Assembly: GCA_029204225.1 (NCBI GenBank)
Contig: CM055103.1
Coordinates: 1,053,530-1,117,529, forward strand
Source: Diphasiastrum complanatum
Taxonomy: Eukaryota > Streptophyta > Lycopodiopsida > Lycopodiales > Lycopodiaceae
Reading direction: 5' to 3'
DNA length: 64,000 nucleotides
The position numbers and the translations under genes are program-made. Positions 29,913-41,026 of this stretch are shown here, piece after piece. The first letter of the stretch is position 1. The number at the start of each line of letters is the position of its first letter. The notes below the pieces were generated by a model. The model had not been told where the DNA came from. It was given only the letters and a program-made list of their open reading frames with translations, and searched no databases.

Positions 29913-32090
29913 TGGCCTCCGACCTGAAGTAGTGTCGGTCCCTCGACACTATGGTGTTTAGTACGGGCCTCGAGTTGCACGACGACGCTTTATTAAGTGG
30001 CTGGTAACGTCGTCCATATATTTGACTGATCTTTGGCTGAAAAAAAGAACTTATGGATACCCTCGAGCCAAAATTGGGCTATCTTGGTCTGAAATTTATG
30101 GGGCCATGGGTGGCCTAACATCACCACTATATAGTACACTCGGGCCACTAGAAGTTGGTCATCCATTTTCATTGATGTTTGGGCCATATTTGGATTAAAA
30201 AATGGGGGTGGCACGAAGTTATCCCATGGAGTAGTAACCCACAACAAAAATTCCAAGTCATGGGTGAATTCAGTTGTCATGCAAACTGTTGGATCGGGGC
30301 ATGTGAGATATCTATTTGAAAATTGGACTACAGCCCTTTTGGCATCCACGTCCGTTCCCCACCCATGCTTAGAGGAGATCTTTGTTCAGTTGAGTGTGCA
30401 AATGGTGACATGGTCAAGAGGGGTTCCACAATCCTCCCATTTGCGTCATCGTGGAATGGGAACGAAATGTGTGTTCACTCACAGCTCCCGCAGACTGGTC
30501 ATGTAAGCCCTGATGGTTGACGTATCCTTACTCGAACATGCGTTGTCGCCATGCAGATTGCGGACCCAATGCTAGAATGCAGGTAATCTCATTTCTTTGG
30601 ATATCTTTGGAAAAAAATAATATCTCCCAGCCGCTGTGTAAAATATTTTGGAATGCACGGCTAGCGAAAATCGATCAAGAACCCTGGGAAGTTGACGCTT
30701 GTTGTTCCGCCCCTATTCTTCCTGGACTCTTTCTTGCGTCTTGAGTGGCATTGAGACTTTGTTCTTGAGTGCCAGGCCCCGCTGCGTCTGATCCTTGATC
30801 GTGGCTGGAACTTGCTTGTGCAACTTCTAATGTGGGTGATGTTAGAATTACCACTAGGGCTAGTTGTGGATGTTGTGCCATTTGATGTTGATAGGCCTTG
30901 AGAGCGGTCTTTGCTTACGCGAGTTCTTGAAGTGTGCTGCGACGGTAATTGTTAAAACTATCTTGGTGGTCATCTAGCGTTTGGCGGTATAAATCCACAT
31001 ACTGCATTAGAAAGTCCATCTCGTGTTGGCTGAGAGGACGGTTGGTGGGGATGGGCTGGGCTAACCAAACACTTTGTTGTTGTTGCAGGGTGCGGATCTT
31101 CGCTCCCAAACGTTGATTTTTAGTTTCAACCACCAATAACTGGGGCCCTGGAGCATGGCTAGCTGCTACTGCGCTTGTTCTTGAACTTCATGGACCTTTG
31201 TAGAGGCATACGTAGCTGATTTGAAGAGGTCCTTGATAAATCTTTGAAGGCTTTTCTTGTTCTGTTTCAGCTTCAGGACCTGGTCCTTTTTTGTCCGCTC
31301 ATGCATGGATTGCCACCTCCAAGTCTTGCTGGAGCTGTGTGAGCTCCGCTCGCAGCCTAATATTGTTGGTTTCCAATTCCACTACGTGGCTATACCAAGT
31401 TGATTTGGCTGCTACCAAATCTTGGAGTAAGGTTCCCAAGTTCTGGTAGGCCATCATGACGTCTGTTGGCCCAGCCGGTGTGGTGCTACTTGTTGGGCCT
31501 TGTTGCAGTATTGCCCCGAGTAGTGCACTATTGTCGTCGTCATCTTCTATCAGAAGCTCCTGCACAACTATGTCATCATGTGCGGTGGGATCAGCACGTT
31601 GAGGGTACACGATGTACTCTATTTGCATGAATGCATCATCCTCCAACAGTTTGTCGGACTCATCATTCAGAGTTAATGGATTAATGGTGGGAGTGAGTGG
31701 AGTGGCAGAAGTGTGCATAGAGAGTGGAATGGACTATTTGAATGTAGCAACGTGTGGAAGAGGTGGGGAACTGAAGGGTGGTGTCAAGGATGGAAGGACA
31801 TAATGGAGGTAAGAGGTGGAAGATGTTTAACCAAGAGCAGGTGATGGGTGACAATTGGGAATCTTGGGGGTTAATGATGAGGGGTGGAGTGAAAATGGAA
31901 GAATCAAGAGATGTAAGAAGAATGGATGAGGCGACCGGGTGATGGAGGGTGGAAGTGAAGCGAGAACGGTTGTGGACGAAGGAGGAATGGGAGCGATAGA
32001 AGTATAAGGGGTTGTAGCAGTGGGTGGAGGAACGAAAGCAGAAGAAGTTGTTGTAGGATGGGGTGGTGTGGTATGTTGGCAAGTGGAAGG
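29913..32090 (-). pseudogene. Gypsy K1 accessory ORF region (coiled coil)
   Basis: Minus-strand frames in order. 31718-31299: acidic start (DESDKLLEDDAFMQIEYIVY), then LGTLLQDLVAAKSTWY and ETNNIRLRAELTQLQQDLEV, a heptad-rich coil. 31136-30915: ETKNQRLGAKIRTLQQQQSV, then MQYVDLYRQTLDDHQDSFNN. 30881-30675: VAQASSSHDQGSDAAGPGTQ, a Gln/Ser-rich tail. A further decayed stretch runs to 29913. Copy K2 at 53213-54454 matches from ETENQRLGA onward. The coil and the following FNNYRRSTLQELA resemble the G/H accessory ORF (FNRFKGAA, TELAKAKE), so K is probably a diverged relative. No pol domain remains here. Confidence 0.7.
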
Positions 32091-32098
32091 AGGGCTAG

Positions 32099-32153
32099 CA
32101 TAGGTGTCGTATAGGTGCTATATCTTTTCAGTGCCATAGCACCCACGACACCT
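32099..32153. repeat. Imperfect inverted repeat (hairpin)
   Basis: AGGTGTCGTATAGGTGCTAT and, after about 14 bp, ATAGCACCCACGACACCT are near reverse complements. A third AGGTGTCGTACC lies at about 32232. It may be a small terminal-inverted-repeat remnant. Confidence 0.6.
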
Positions 32154-32317
32154 ACATAGGGATTTTTAATAATTAAAAAAAAACCATAAAATCCCCTTTT
32201 AAAGTAAAAAAATTAAAATATATATATATATAGGTGTCGTACCACAACACACGTGCCATGGTATGACACTTGCCATGGCACTCAAACCCCACTACACCTG
32301 TGCCGTGGGGAACTTTG

Positions 32318-32518
<201 letters not shown>

Positions 32519-32603
32519 GAGAGCGCAGCATTGCCAGCACCAGCATCATCATGCATCATAGATATATTGAAAATTTTGCTCATTATGTTTTTCAAGCCAT
32601 ATC

Positions 32604-34132
32604 TTAGAACATAGATACTAGCTACAACATGAATTAAAATGTTTTTAACGATGGTGTGTGAGCCGGCTCTAATATCTTATTAAAAGCTCAATACATCCTT
32701 TCCTTAAATGCATCACGTCATTCCATACTATAGATTGAGTTCAAGTGGGTGAAACTTTGTAGACTTGGAACTTCATACTTGATCATGAATTTTGGCCTAT
32801 ATTTCTTCTACGACCAACAACACATGATGTTACAATGGTCGTCCATATTACAGATCCATTCTCAACAATGTCTTTAAATCCAATCGTCTTGAATCTGCAC
32901 ATGTTCTACAATGTGTGTCGAGTTTACACAAGTATATTCAACTTGCTAGCTTGCTGCAAAACAACCTTGGATAGCACCTTTCAAGAATTTAAATTGGTGT
33001 TGTGCCTCGTCCACATAGAAAATCAAAACAAGTAGAATAGTGACCTTGTATATATGCAAATTAAAGATGAAGAAGTAGCCTCGGTGGATACTTATGAAGT
33101 AGAGCCACAGAGTCCAAACTACCTGTAGATATATTTCAGTATTTCAGACTGACAGGTTCTTGCCACCTTTGCACATAATGCAGCATTTTGACTAGAAGTG
33201 GAGCTTGCTTATGTCATAGAAAACTTAAATATCCACATTGTTCTTCCAATTCAGCTTCCTTGAAGAATTGTTGCAGCCATGCAATGTCATGTGAAGCCAA
33301 TTATATAATACATAAGAATAATATTACTTTTATGCAAACAATTACATATTTCATTGAATTCAGGACCATCTTTGATCAAATACATGTAAGCTCTTGGTCC
33401 CAAAGATTTACCAAGCCAACATCTGCATTCAAGTTCATCCACCCAAATAATAATAATTTGCAGAAATTGTATCAAGTATCCTACAATCATCTTGGATTAT
33501 GGTACATCAATATTCACGGCCCCATACTCAATCCATATATGGATAATAGTCCATCAATTACAACCATCACCTTAGATGAATTAGATTTATAATGCCATCA
33601 CAAAAAATGATAAAAAAATGAGTGAGCATTTTCAAGGATGGTGTTTTTGCATTCGTTTGCATCGTTGTTCTAACTGCACATTCTACAAGCATCATTCAAA
33701 CAATCATTTTGAATTCAACTAATCTAGATCTAACTAATTTCATTCACCCAATAATCCACATAGATCATTTAAACAACCATCTATAATTAAACCACACAAG
33801 CTTTCTTCAACACATGGATAGATATATTCTCACATTTAGAAAGAGTTTGAATCATAGTTGCATATAATATGTATCTTAAAACACAAGCTTTTTTCAACAC
33901 GTGGATAGATATATTCTCACATTTGGAAAGAGTTTGAATCATAGTTGCATATATTATGTATCTTATATTAAAATATCATATAATTAAAATATTATATAAA
34001 TATGTATAATATAGCATATTATTATACGAATTTGATTACTATATTTTTTTTCAATAGTTTTACTTCTTAAAAAAATTGTGACATTATTGTATCTTAGCGT
34101 CCATATATTTAAACATAAATATATGATGCATA
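32604..34132 (+). repeat. Repeat X, copy 3 (inverted relative to copies 1 and 2)
   Basis: Begins TTAGAACATAG, the complement of the shared end CTACGTTCTAA of copy 2, and runs to about 34132. It contains an extra tandem duplication of about 88 bp at 33796-33970 (GGATAGATATATTCTCACAT occurs twice). ORF1 lies at 32835-33035 and ORF2 at 33188-33592 in its plus sense. Confidence 0.87.
32835..33592 (+). pseudogene. Repeat X coding remnant in copy 3
   Basis: ORF1 (66 codons, MVVHITDPFSTMSLNP...ENQNK) is followed by ORF2 (33188-33592, 134 codons, longer than in copy 2). ORF2 ends NNNLQKLYQVSYNHLGLWYI then SITTITLDELDL. Both frames survive in copies that differ by many substitutions. Function unknown. 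Confidence 0.35.
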
Positions 34133-34254
34133 TGAAGAAGTTTTACAAATGTCTTCTACATGTTTCAACTGCATATTCCAAATGCCGACAAACACCGATT
34201 CAACCTTGAGCATGCAAGTTACAAATAACAACATCCCCACCAACAGATTTTCTT

Positions 34255-35000
34255 GGGAAGGGGGGGGGGGAGAGTGGATTTGCAGGCATCCACTAGGAGC
34301 AGTTACATTGCCAACAACAACATGAGAAGATTGACAGCCAAACTCACAAAACCAAAGAGGATACCGACAAGACTAAGAAAGCAGATGGGCAATCCAAAGA
34401 GACTCAATCAGAAGAAGTACTCTAGTCATGATGAAGATCCTTCAGAAGATGGAAGCACAAGCATTGGGAAATCAATTTCCTTCTTCAACAAGCATCTTGT
34501 CATACATCTGCATCCATTCTCATACCTATCGCCCACACCATCTACTGTTGTCACCATTGCCACAACCCTTCCTTCCATTTTCCTATTTGCCATCATACCA
34601 CTGTTCATCTGAGAAATCTCCAGGTTTTTCAAAGCTTGATAGTTTTACCGAAGTGGCTAAAAGATCATTGCAAGTGTCTTGAGGAGACCGACTACCACCT
34701 ACAATGCTTGATCAGCCAAAAGGAAAGATCTAAGAAGCAGGGAAGCAATGAAAAAAAATAAAGCAAAGAAGCTGAGGAGAAACGGATGAAACTTAAGCAA
34801 CAAATGAGTCAGATTGATCTTGATCAAAAGAAACTCTCTGGAGCAATGATAGCTGAATCCGCACCTATGAAGCCCGAAGAGATCCAAAAGTAATGGATCA
34901 AAGGAAGCAAGAGCTACAGAAAAGAAAAGATGAAGACAACCGTGAACCTGCAGAATAAAACAAGCTCCTCACCCAGCAAGTGGTGGTCAAAGCTTGACAT
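34255..35000 (+). pseudogene. Unidentified charged-protein remnant
   Basis: Two parts. 34253-34500 reads a basic stretch (NNMRRLTAKLTKPKRIPTRL, KKYSSHDEDPSEDGSTS). A second frame from about 34628 reads LPKWLKDHCKCLEETDYHLQ, CLISQKERSKKQ, a stop, EAEEKRMKLKQQMSQIDLDQ and KKLSGAMIAESAPMKPEEIQ, with a stop near 34890. The latter has coiled-coil character. A shifted frame then gives RKQELQKRKDEDNREPAE. It looks like a decayed coding sequence of unknown family, perhaps another retroelement accessory ORF. Confidence 0.4.
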
Positions 35001-35374
35001 CTGTTAAAATGATGTTAGATTAGTTTCTTGTTTCAATTTGTGGATTAATGCAAGTGTAGCATAGTTTAGGATCTGATCCAGTTTGTTTTGCAACAGTAGA
35101 GTAGGATTTCGATCACTGTTTAACGGTTCTACATGCTGATTTTATGGTTGAACGTTTTGGCATGCAAGATTGACTGACTGATTGTGGTCATTTATGCATG
35201 TGCTTTCAATGCAAGAGAGACCAATCTAGGTGTCCTTTGACAAACAGGACATACAATACTACAACATTTAACCGTCATTCTACATGATCTAGGCATTGTA
35301 ATAAACAAGAAAACATCCAATAAGTGCCCAAACAAGCTTGATAGTAGGCATAAACTATTTTGAAACTAGAGAAG
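35001..35374. other. No identified gene
   Basis: Unique-looking AT-rich flank up to the copia E LTR. Confidence 0.45.
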
Positions 35375-35649
35375 AATTAGAATTAAAGTAGAACTATTGT
35401 GTTATTATATTGTGGGTCCTATCAATGGATAAGAGTCAGTTGGCCTTGCCACGAGGCGAGTTGACGGGACACGCATCCCATCAACGGCAACCTGGGCCAT
35501 GCATGGGTTGCCATAGTGAGGAACTATATGTACAGTGTATTTTTGGTTTTGAGAAATATAGTTCCTATATGAGCTCGGTGTGGAGAGTGCTTTCTGTCTG
35601 TGTTACTATGTAGCATGATCTGTAATCCTGTTTGGAAAAAATTCTAAGT
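35375..35649 (+). repeat. Copia E 5' LTR
   Basis: About 275 bp, homologous to the copia B LTR. The PBS follows, with TTGTATCAGAGCCATACAGG (G to T at the second base of the usual TGGTATC). Confidence 0.85.
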
Positions 35650-36910
35650 TTGTATCAGAGCCATACAGGTAGTGTACATAGTACACGTCGCCATTGAAGA
35701 GAGAGCTTCGGGAGAAGAGAAGTCTTCTGAGATTTTGGGGTTTACGGTGGGTTGAAGGCCGAAAGTGAAGCACTGGTGCACAGATTCTAGCATACAAAAG
35801 TTTTCCAAGCTTGAAACTGCGAGAGGATTCAGAGACATGACTTGTCGGTTGAATCCGAAAAGCAGAGAGGCGAAATTCTAAAAATTCCTAAAGAGACTGC
35901 TTGGTGTTATCCGATTGGTGTGCATTCAATGGGACACCATTTGACAAACAGATTGAAGCATCAGATTTCCAACAGTAGGGCGACCTCAGAGGAAGAGAAT
36001 TTGCTTATTGAAGAACTGTATAAAGGCTACTACATGCTAAGAAGGTAGCAGAAACCCTGGCCTAGGGTTTGGAAGCACAAAAGCTTGGATCTTGAACTGT
36101 AGGAAACCTTTTTCTTGAAGCTGTAAAAAGCTATAGTTAGGCACCCTAGTAGCACAACCTTACCTGCAAGAGGTTGTGGACTGCCATTCTCTAGTTTGTG
36201 CACTGGATCTGTGTGAGCTGGGTGGTCAAAACCTTGGAGACCATAGCTTTGAGCTTGGTGAAAAAGATGGGAGAGAGAGGTCGTGGATAGACCTTGCGCG
36301 CCCTCACCATAGTGCTTGCCTAGTGTCTCTAAGTGAGTCGTGTATATAGGCCCGAGAATCAATGTGCCACAAATATCCAAACCATTAGATACGGGTCATG
36401 ATAATCAATGGTGATGATGAATAGCTTGGGGAGTAATGTGGGCTGTAGGATCTAAGGGACCATTGGATTGCTTCATTTTAATTTTTGAAGCTAAAATTTG
36501 AGTTGGGTCCCTACACATGTGAAAGGTAAAGTTTCTTCAAGGTGGAGAAACATTTCAAAAATACAAAAAACTTATTTTTATCTCCTTTAGCCTATTTGGG
36601 CCAAACAAAGGACTATAGTCACCAAACGAAGGGCACCCGGACTGTACCTGCAAGTACGGTACGACAAAACAGAGCGATTGTAGCAGAAAAAGCGCTCAGT
36701 GGACATCAAATCTCTTTTTCCCCTTTCAGGGAGCGGGTAGTTAGGAGTGTGAGGTGACAAGAATTTCACGTTTGGACCTTGCGAAACCCACCTAAGCAAC
36801 AGGACGCCCTGGTGTGAAATTTTAGTAGGTCATCACAACAAGTTACAAGCATTTCCATTGTGTCACAACACTTCTTTTAGCCTACAATTGCAGTTTTAGA
36901 CAGTTTTGGG
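35650..36910 (+). other. Copia E PBS and leader
   Basis: The leader is about 1.24 kb. CAGGTAGT just after the PBS resembles a splice donor, and CTACAATTGCAG at about 36880-36891 resembles an acceptor 20 bp before the gag ATG, so an intron in the leader is possible. The donor-like bases are not kept in copia B. The conserved block with GTACC/GGTAC lies at 36621-36681. Confidence 0.6.
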
Positions 36911-37480
36911 ATGGCAAACATGGGAGAGTCCATGTTGAGTGAAAATAGCAAATTGGACGAGATTTCCAAGTATGCGATGTGGAAATTCAAAATGAAAAAC
37001 AGATTGATAGAGAAAGAATTGTGGGATGTTGTCACAGGTGATGAGAGAAGGCCGCCAAATGAAGCGGACATTAAAGTGTTCGACAGGAAGGCGAGGAGAG
37101 CTTTGACCTTCATCAACTTGTTAGTGAAAGTCCACATCATTACCCACATAAGTGATGCCCTTACACCTAGACAGGCATGGGATGTGCTACAGGAGCAATT
37201 CGAGACATCAAATCCATCAAGGATTATGTTTTTGAAGTCAAAGCTAAATTGTGCCTGAATGGAGCAAGGAGAGCACATTCAGACTTACATGACCATAATC
37301 AAGACAATGAGAGATGAACTGCATTCTATTAATGAGCACATACGTGATGTTGAGCTGGTGCACAATTCATTGTGCATCATTGTAGGACCTTATCAGATGT
37401 TTGTGAGTGGTATGACATCAAGAGAAAGATTACCAACCTTTGACGAGCTCATAGGAATCTTGATGCAGGAGGAGCAATAA
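36911..37480 (+). pseudogene. gag: Copia E Gag
   Basis: MANMGESMLSENSKLDEISK opens the copia Gag domain, then YAMWKFKMKNRLIEKELWDV and AWDVLQEQFETSNPSRIMFL. A TGA at 37257 follows NCA; the same frame resumes at MEQGEHIQTYM and runs to the stop near 37480 after LIGILMQEEQ. The start matches copia B exactly. Confidence 0.93.
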
Positions 37481-38735
37481 CGTGGTGAAAGCTAGACGTC
37501 AAAATATTGACGATCAGGCACTTGCGACATGCCAAAGACAAGGCAAAGGCAAGAGCAAGAAGAAGTCTAAGCAGCAATTTGCCAAGACTCAGGAGGATGA
37601 GGGATCATCCAACAAGACCAAGAAGAAGGGCAAATGCTTCCGACAAAAAAGGACATTGGAAGAGTGAATGTCAGAAATTCTTGGCTGAATCAAGCAAGGG
37701 GAAACCAAAGCAAGCAGGTAACCTTGTTGATGAAGGTGAGATTGAAGACTCTAGCATCTTCATATCAGCATTGTCATCTATTCAAGATGATCAAACGTGG
37801 TACATTGACTCGGGAGCCACAAGACACATGACAGGTAACCAAGATTGGTTCAATAGCTTGAAAGAGTTGGACAATGGAACATTCATTTCACAAGCAAATG
37901 GTGATGTGTGCAAGGTCAAGGGGATAGGCACCGTTTCCATACAACTACATGATGGCAAAAGCAGGATGATCAAGGAGGTACTTTATGTACCAGGTTTAAA
38001 AAAAATCTACTTTCCGTTGGTGTCAGTATAGATCAAAAGTTGAAAGTAGAATTTTCCTATGATCGTTGCTTTGTGAAGGATGTGAACCAAAAGTTCAAAG
38101 TCATTGCGGATGGTAAAAGAGAGCCCAACACTAAATTGTACAGGTTGAATGCTACAATCAAGAGGCAACATGGACTTATCTCATCCATGCCATCGCAAAT
38201 TGAACTGTGGCATGCTTGGTCATTTGAACCTAGAAAGCCTTAGCTTGATGAAGAAACTGGAAATGGTGAGAGGATTGCCTATGATGGAAGACCACTTGAA
38301 GACGATGTGCAAATCATGTGTGTATGGGAAGCAGCATCGAGAGAAATTCAATAAAGGTGGTGTTGCAAGGGCAAAGAACATCTTGGACTTGATCCACACA
38401 TATCTATGCAGGCCTATGAGGACTATGTCCATGGGTGGAGCTTTTTATTTCATGACCTTCATAGACGATAGGTCACGTAAGATGTGGATTTACTTCTTAA
38501 AGAAGAAATCGAATGCTTTTGCCACTTTCAAGAGCTTCAAGGCATTGGTCTAAAATCAAACAGGTAGGAAGATCAAAGTTCTAAGATCAGATAGTGGAGG
38601 TGAGTATAAGTCTACTGACTTCAATGATCTTTGTGATCAAAAGACAATTTATGCAAGCTCATACTCCTGCACTCAATGGTGTAGATGAGCGCAAGAATCG
38701 TACGATTGTGGAGAGTGACAAATCTATGCTAGTTG
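37481..38735 (+). pseudogene. gag-pol: Copia E zinc knuckle, protease and truncated integrase
   Basis: The zinc knuckle survives in shifted frame (KKGHWKSECQKFLAESSKG; first Cys pair damaged, about 37635-37690). The protease is TWYIDSGATRHMTGNQDWF (about 37800). The integrase zinc part is split by frameshifts (LWHAW, CKSCVYGKQHREKF), and the core follows as [19 protein letters not shown] and LRSDSGGEYKS. NGVDERKNRTIVES is the last integrase motif before the deletion join at about 38735. Confidence 0.92.
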
Positions 38736-39008
38736 GAGAAAGGACTTTATGGTCTTAAACAGACACCACGTGTGTGGTACATTACGATTGATGCCTACTT
38801 TCGTTCTAAGGGGATGTTGAGAATACATTTTGATCCAAATCTTTATGTCTTATGCTTTGATGGTATGGTTGCTTTGATTGCTGTCTATGTTTATGCCTTG
38901 ATTATCACTAGAAATAATCAAGAGATGATAGACATGATTAAGAAAGACCTCATGGAACAATTTGAGATGACAGATCTCAGTCTAATGCATTATTGCCTTG
39001 GAGTGTAG
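38733..39008 (+). pseudogene. pol: Copia E RT fragment
   Basis: EKGLYGLKQTPRVWYITIDA, then the polymerase box as AVYVYALIITRN: the catalytic YVDD is changed to YVYA. FEMTDLSLMHYCLGV follows with a stop; pol sequence continues to 39103 in the same family style. Catalytically dead. Confidence 0.92.
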
Positions 39009-39103
39009 GTGTGGCAAAAAGGACACGAGGTGGATTTAACACAGGTGAAATATGTCAAAAAATTACTGCACAGTTTTAGGTTACAGGATTGCAAGCCAGT
39101 GAA

Positions 39104-39811
39104 TGTTGGAGGGTTTGCGGATCCCAAGGCAACCCTAACCCTACCCTAGTTAATAAGTCAGAGGGATTTGGCACCTTGCATGTGTAAGTCCAACCCAATG
39201 ATCACATAGGTATTTGATTAATTAGCAAGTCAATAAAAAGACTTTGAGCCCTTTTGTGGGACTTTGTGTCGTAGGGCCTAAATGTCAAGTTAATGAATAA
39301 ATTTGGGTTTCCCTCCAATTTTGGATGGTTCCCACTCTTTTTTAAATTCGCATAATTAGGGAGGCAAAAATGGACCAGTACTATAAAAAGGGACCAACTC
39401 GAGTTTCCTACACATGTACATATCTTCATTTCAATAAAGCAGATTGATTCTCTTCTGAAATGGATTTATGAATATCCTTGCTCTCTATCACTTTTCCTCC
39501 ATCTTTCATACTTTCTTTGGATTTATCAATTGTTGGATCTAATTGCTATTGGAATTGCTTGTTTTTATACTTTTGAGAGAGAGAGAAAGAGTAAGCTATC
39601 TTCATTGTGGATCCAGTGTTAATGGATGTAGTATTAATGCTTAGGATTAATGGATGTTGGAGTTAGATTTGGATCTTCCATTCATGCTAAAATCTGAATT
39701 ATGCTATTGCTCTCATGGAACGAATCTATGCGTGACAACTAACTTCATCTCCTTGACGCTAGATTGATTATATATTGGGTTGAGATTAGGCAAAGATAGA
39801 AACCCACTACA
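39104..39811 (+). repeat. Gypsy H 5' LTR (708 bp)
   Basis: TGTTGGAGGG...CCCACTACA. The TATA box TATAAAAA lies at about 39382. The matching LTR is at 28547-29293. Confidence 0.9.
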
Positions 39812-39815
39812 ATTT

Positions 39816-39833
39816 TGGCGCCGTTGTAGGGGA
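39816..39833 (+). promoter_or_regulatory. Gypsy H primer binding site
   Basis: TGGCGCCGTTGTAGGGGA, four bases after the LTR. TGGCGCC-type sites are typical of non-chromovirus plant gypsy elements (Tat/Athila side); the primer tRNA cannot be fixed by eye. Confidence 0.85.
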
Positions 39834-40223
39834 GCTACGCCAATTTTTTAGTTTGCAGCATGTTTGTCTATACTTATTTTCATAGAATTTCTCAAAAAAG
39901 TTTGACTAGAGAGTTTCTTAGAAATAGCCCTGCTGAACCTTCGCCGAGTGAATCTTTGTCTAGGAAACCTTCGCCAGTTCTATTTTTAGATTCTGATTTT
40001 TCAGATCAAGTCGCTATCAAATTTTGGGTCAAATTTGATATAGTCTGATTTTGATTTTGAGAATTTTTTCATTTTTGAGAAGTATCAATCAATTGATTTC
40101 CAGAATCTTTTTCACGATATAGAAATCTAATTCTTGTCACGAGATCTAGTAGATCTGATCTGAGATAGTTTTGATTGACAATCTAGATCCAATCTCATTG
40201 TCTGTTTGACTTAATCTGTAAAG

Positions 40224-40918
40224 ATGGCTACTCCTGGAGGTGTTCCTCAGGAAGTCAATCCAATCATTGTTAGAAGAGCACCCCATTTGGATCTACCCAA
40301 ATACAATAGATTAACGAATCCAGTTAGATTTCTTCAGATCTATTCTGAATCTTGTGAAGTCTATGGCGAAGTTTTTCCCTAGGATAAACTTAAGCTTTTT
40401 CCTATGGCCTCAATAGGCGCAACACAAGATTGGTACTATAATCAAGATGAAACTGAACATACAGATTGAGAGATTGCTAAACAAGCCCTTATCACATGGT
40501 TCAAACCTCAGAAATTTATGGCAGACCCTTTTCTACTTTTAAGTAAAATAAAATGAGAAAGCGGAAATGGTTCGAGATTACATTGATGGGTAAAGCGCCT
40601 CAGATCTGAGTTCGAATCTGAACTGATTAACAAAAATGCCATGATTATGTAGTTTTTGTTAGGTCTATCTAAAAGGATCAGACGTGAGCTGAAACACCAT
40701 AATGAGTACGCAATCTTGCAAAATGCTATGGATGATGCAATTCGGGAGGAGGATGAAGATTCAGACAATGAGCCAAATATCAGTATGTTGCCTTATACAG
40801 CAGGGCGGACCACTATGACATCCACCACTATTGCATCAACAAATATCAATGCTACTGCAGAAATCATACTCAATGAATTTCTACAAAGCTATGTGCAAAA
40901 TGCGGCCTTACAAAAATA
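40224..40918 (+). pseudogene. gag: Gypsy H Gag
   Basis: MATPGGVPQEVNPIIVRRAP, then LDLPKYNRLTNPVRFLQIYS and, after a stop, PMASIGATQDWYYNQDETEH and ALITWFKPQKFMADPF. A later frame (40656-40918) gives LGLSKRIRRELKHHNEYAIL and an acidic stretch REEDEDSDNEPN. The gypsy retrotrans_gag core is recognisable by order and Trp/Tyr spacing. At least three stops interrupt it. Confidence 0.78.
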
Positions 40919-41026
40919 AAACCTACAACTTTTGACATTAAGCTAGCTGATCAGACGTCCGTGAGGAATGGTTGAAGATGAACTGTCAGAATTGTTGGAG
41001 TATAGTTCTTCATTACTTTCGTAGTA

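Larger units (their letters stand above)
35375..39103 (+). mobile_element. Copia E: Ty1/copia element, internally deleted and 3'-truncated
   Basis: LTR 35375-35649, PBS about 35650-35668, leader to 36910, then gag, zinc knuckle, protease and an integrase that jumps at about 38735 into RT (GLYGLKQTPRVWY). The jump removes the rest of integrase and the RT fingers, about 1.1 kb by comparison with copia B. It ends in CKPVN at 39103 where the gypsy H LTR begins; no continuation is found beyond gypsy H. Same family as copia B. Confidence 0.92.

Noticed and set aside
30000-30530. Plus-strand ORFs (30264-30506, 30323-30520) as genes
   Set aside because: They are antisense shadows of the gypsy K1 accessory region; the K2 copy does not keep them.
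39125-39142. CCCTAACCCTACCCTAG as an interstitial telomere repeat
   Set aside because: Only two to three imperfect units, and the same bases are part of the gypsy LTR in the copy at 28570.
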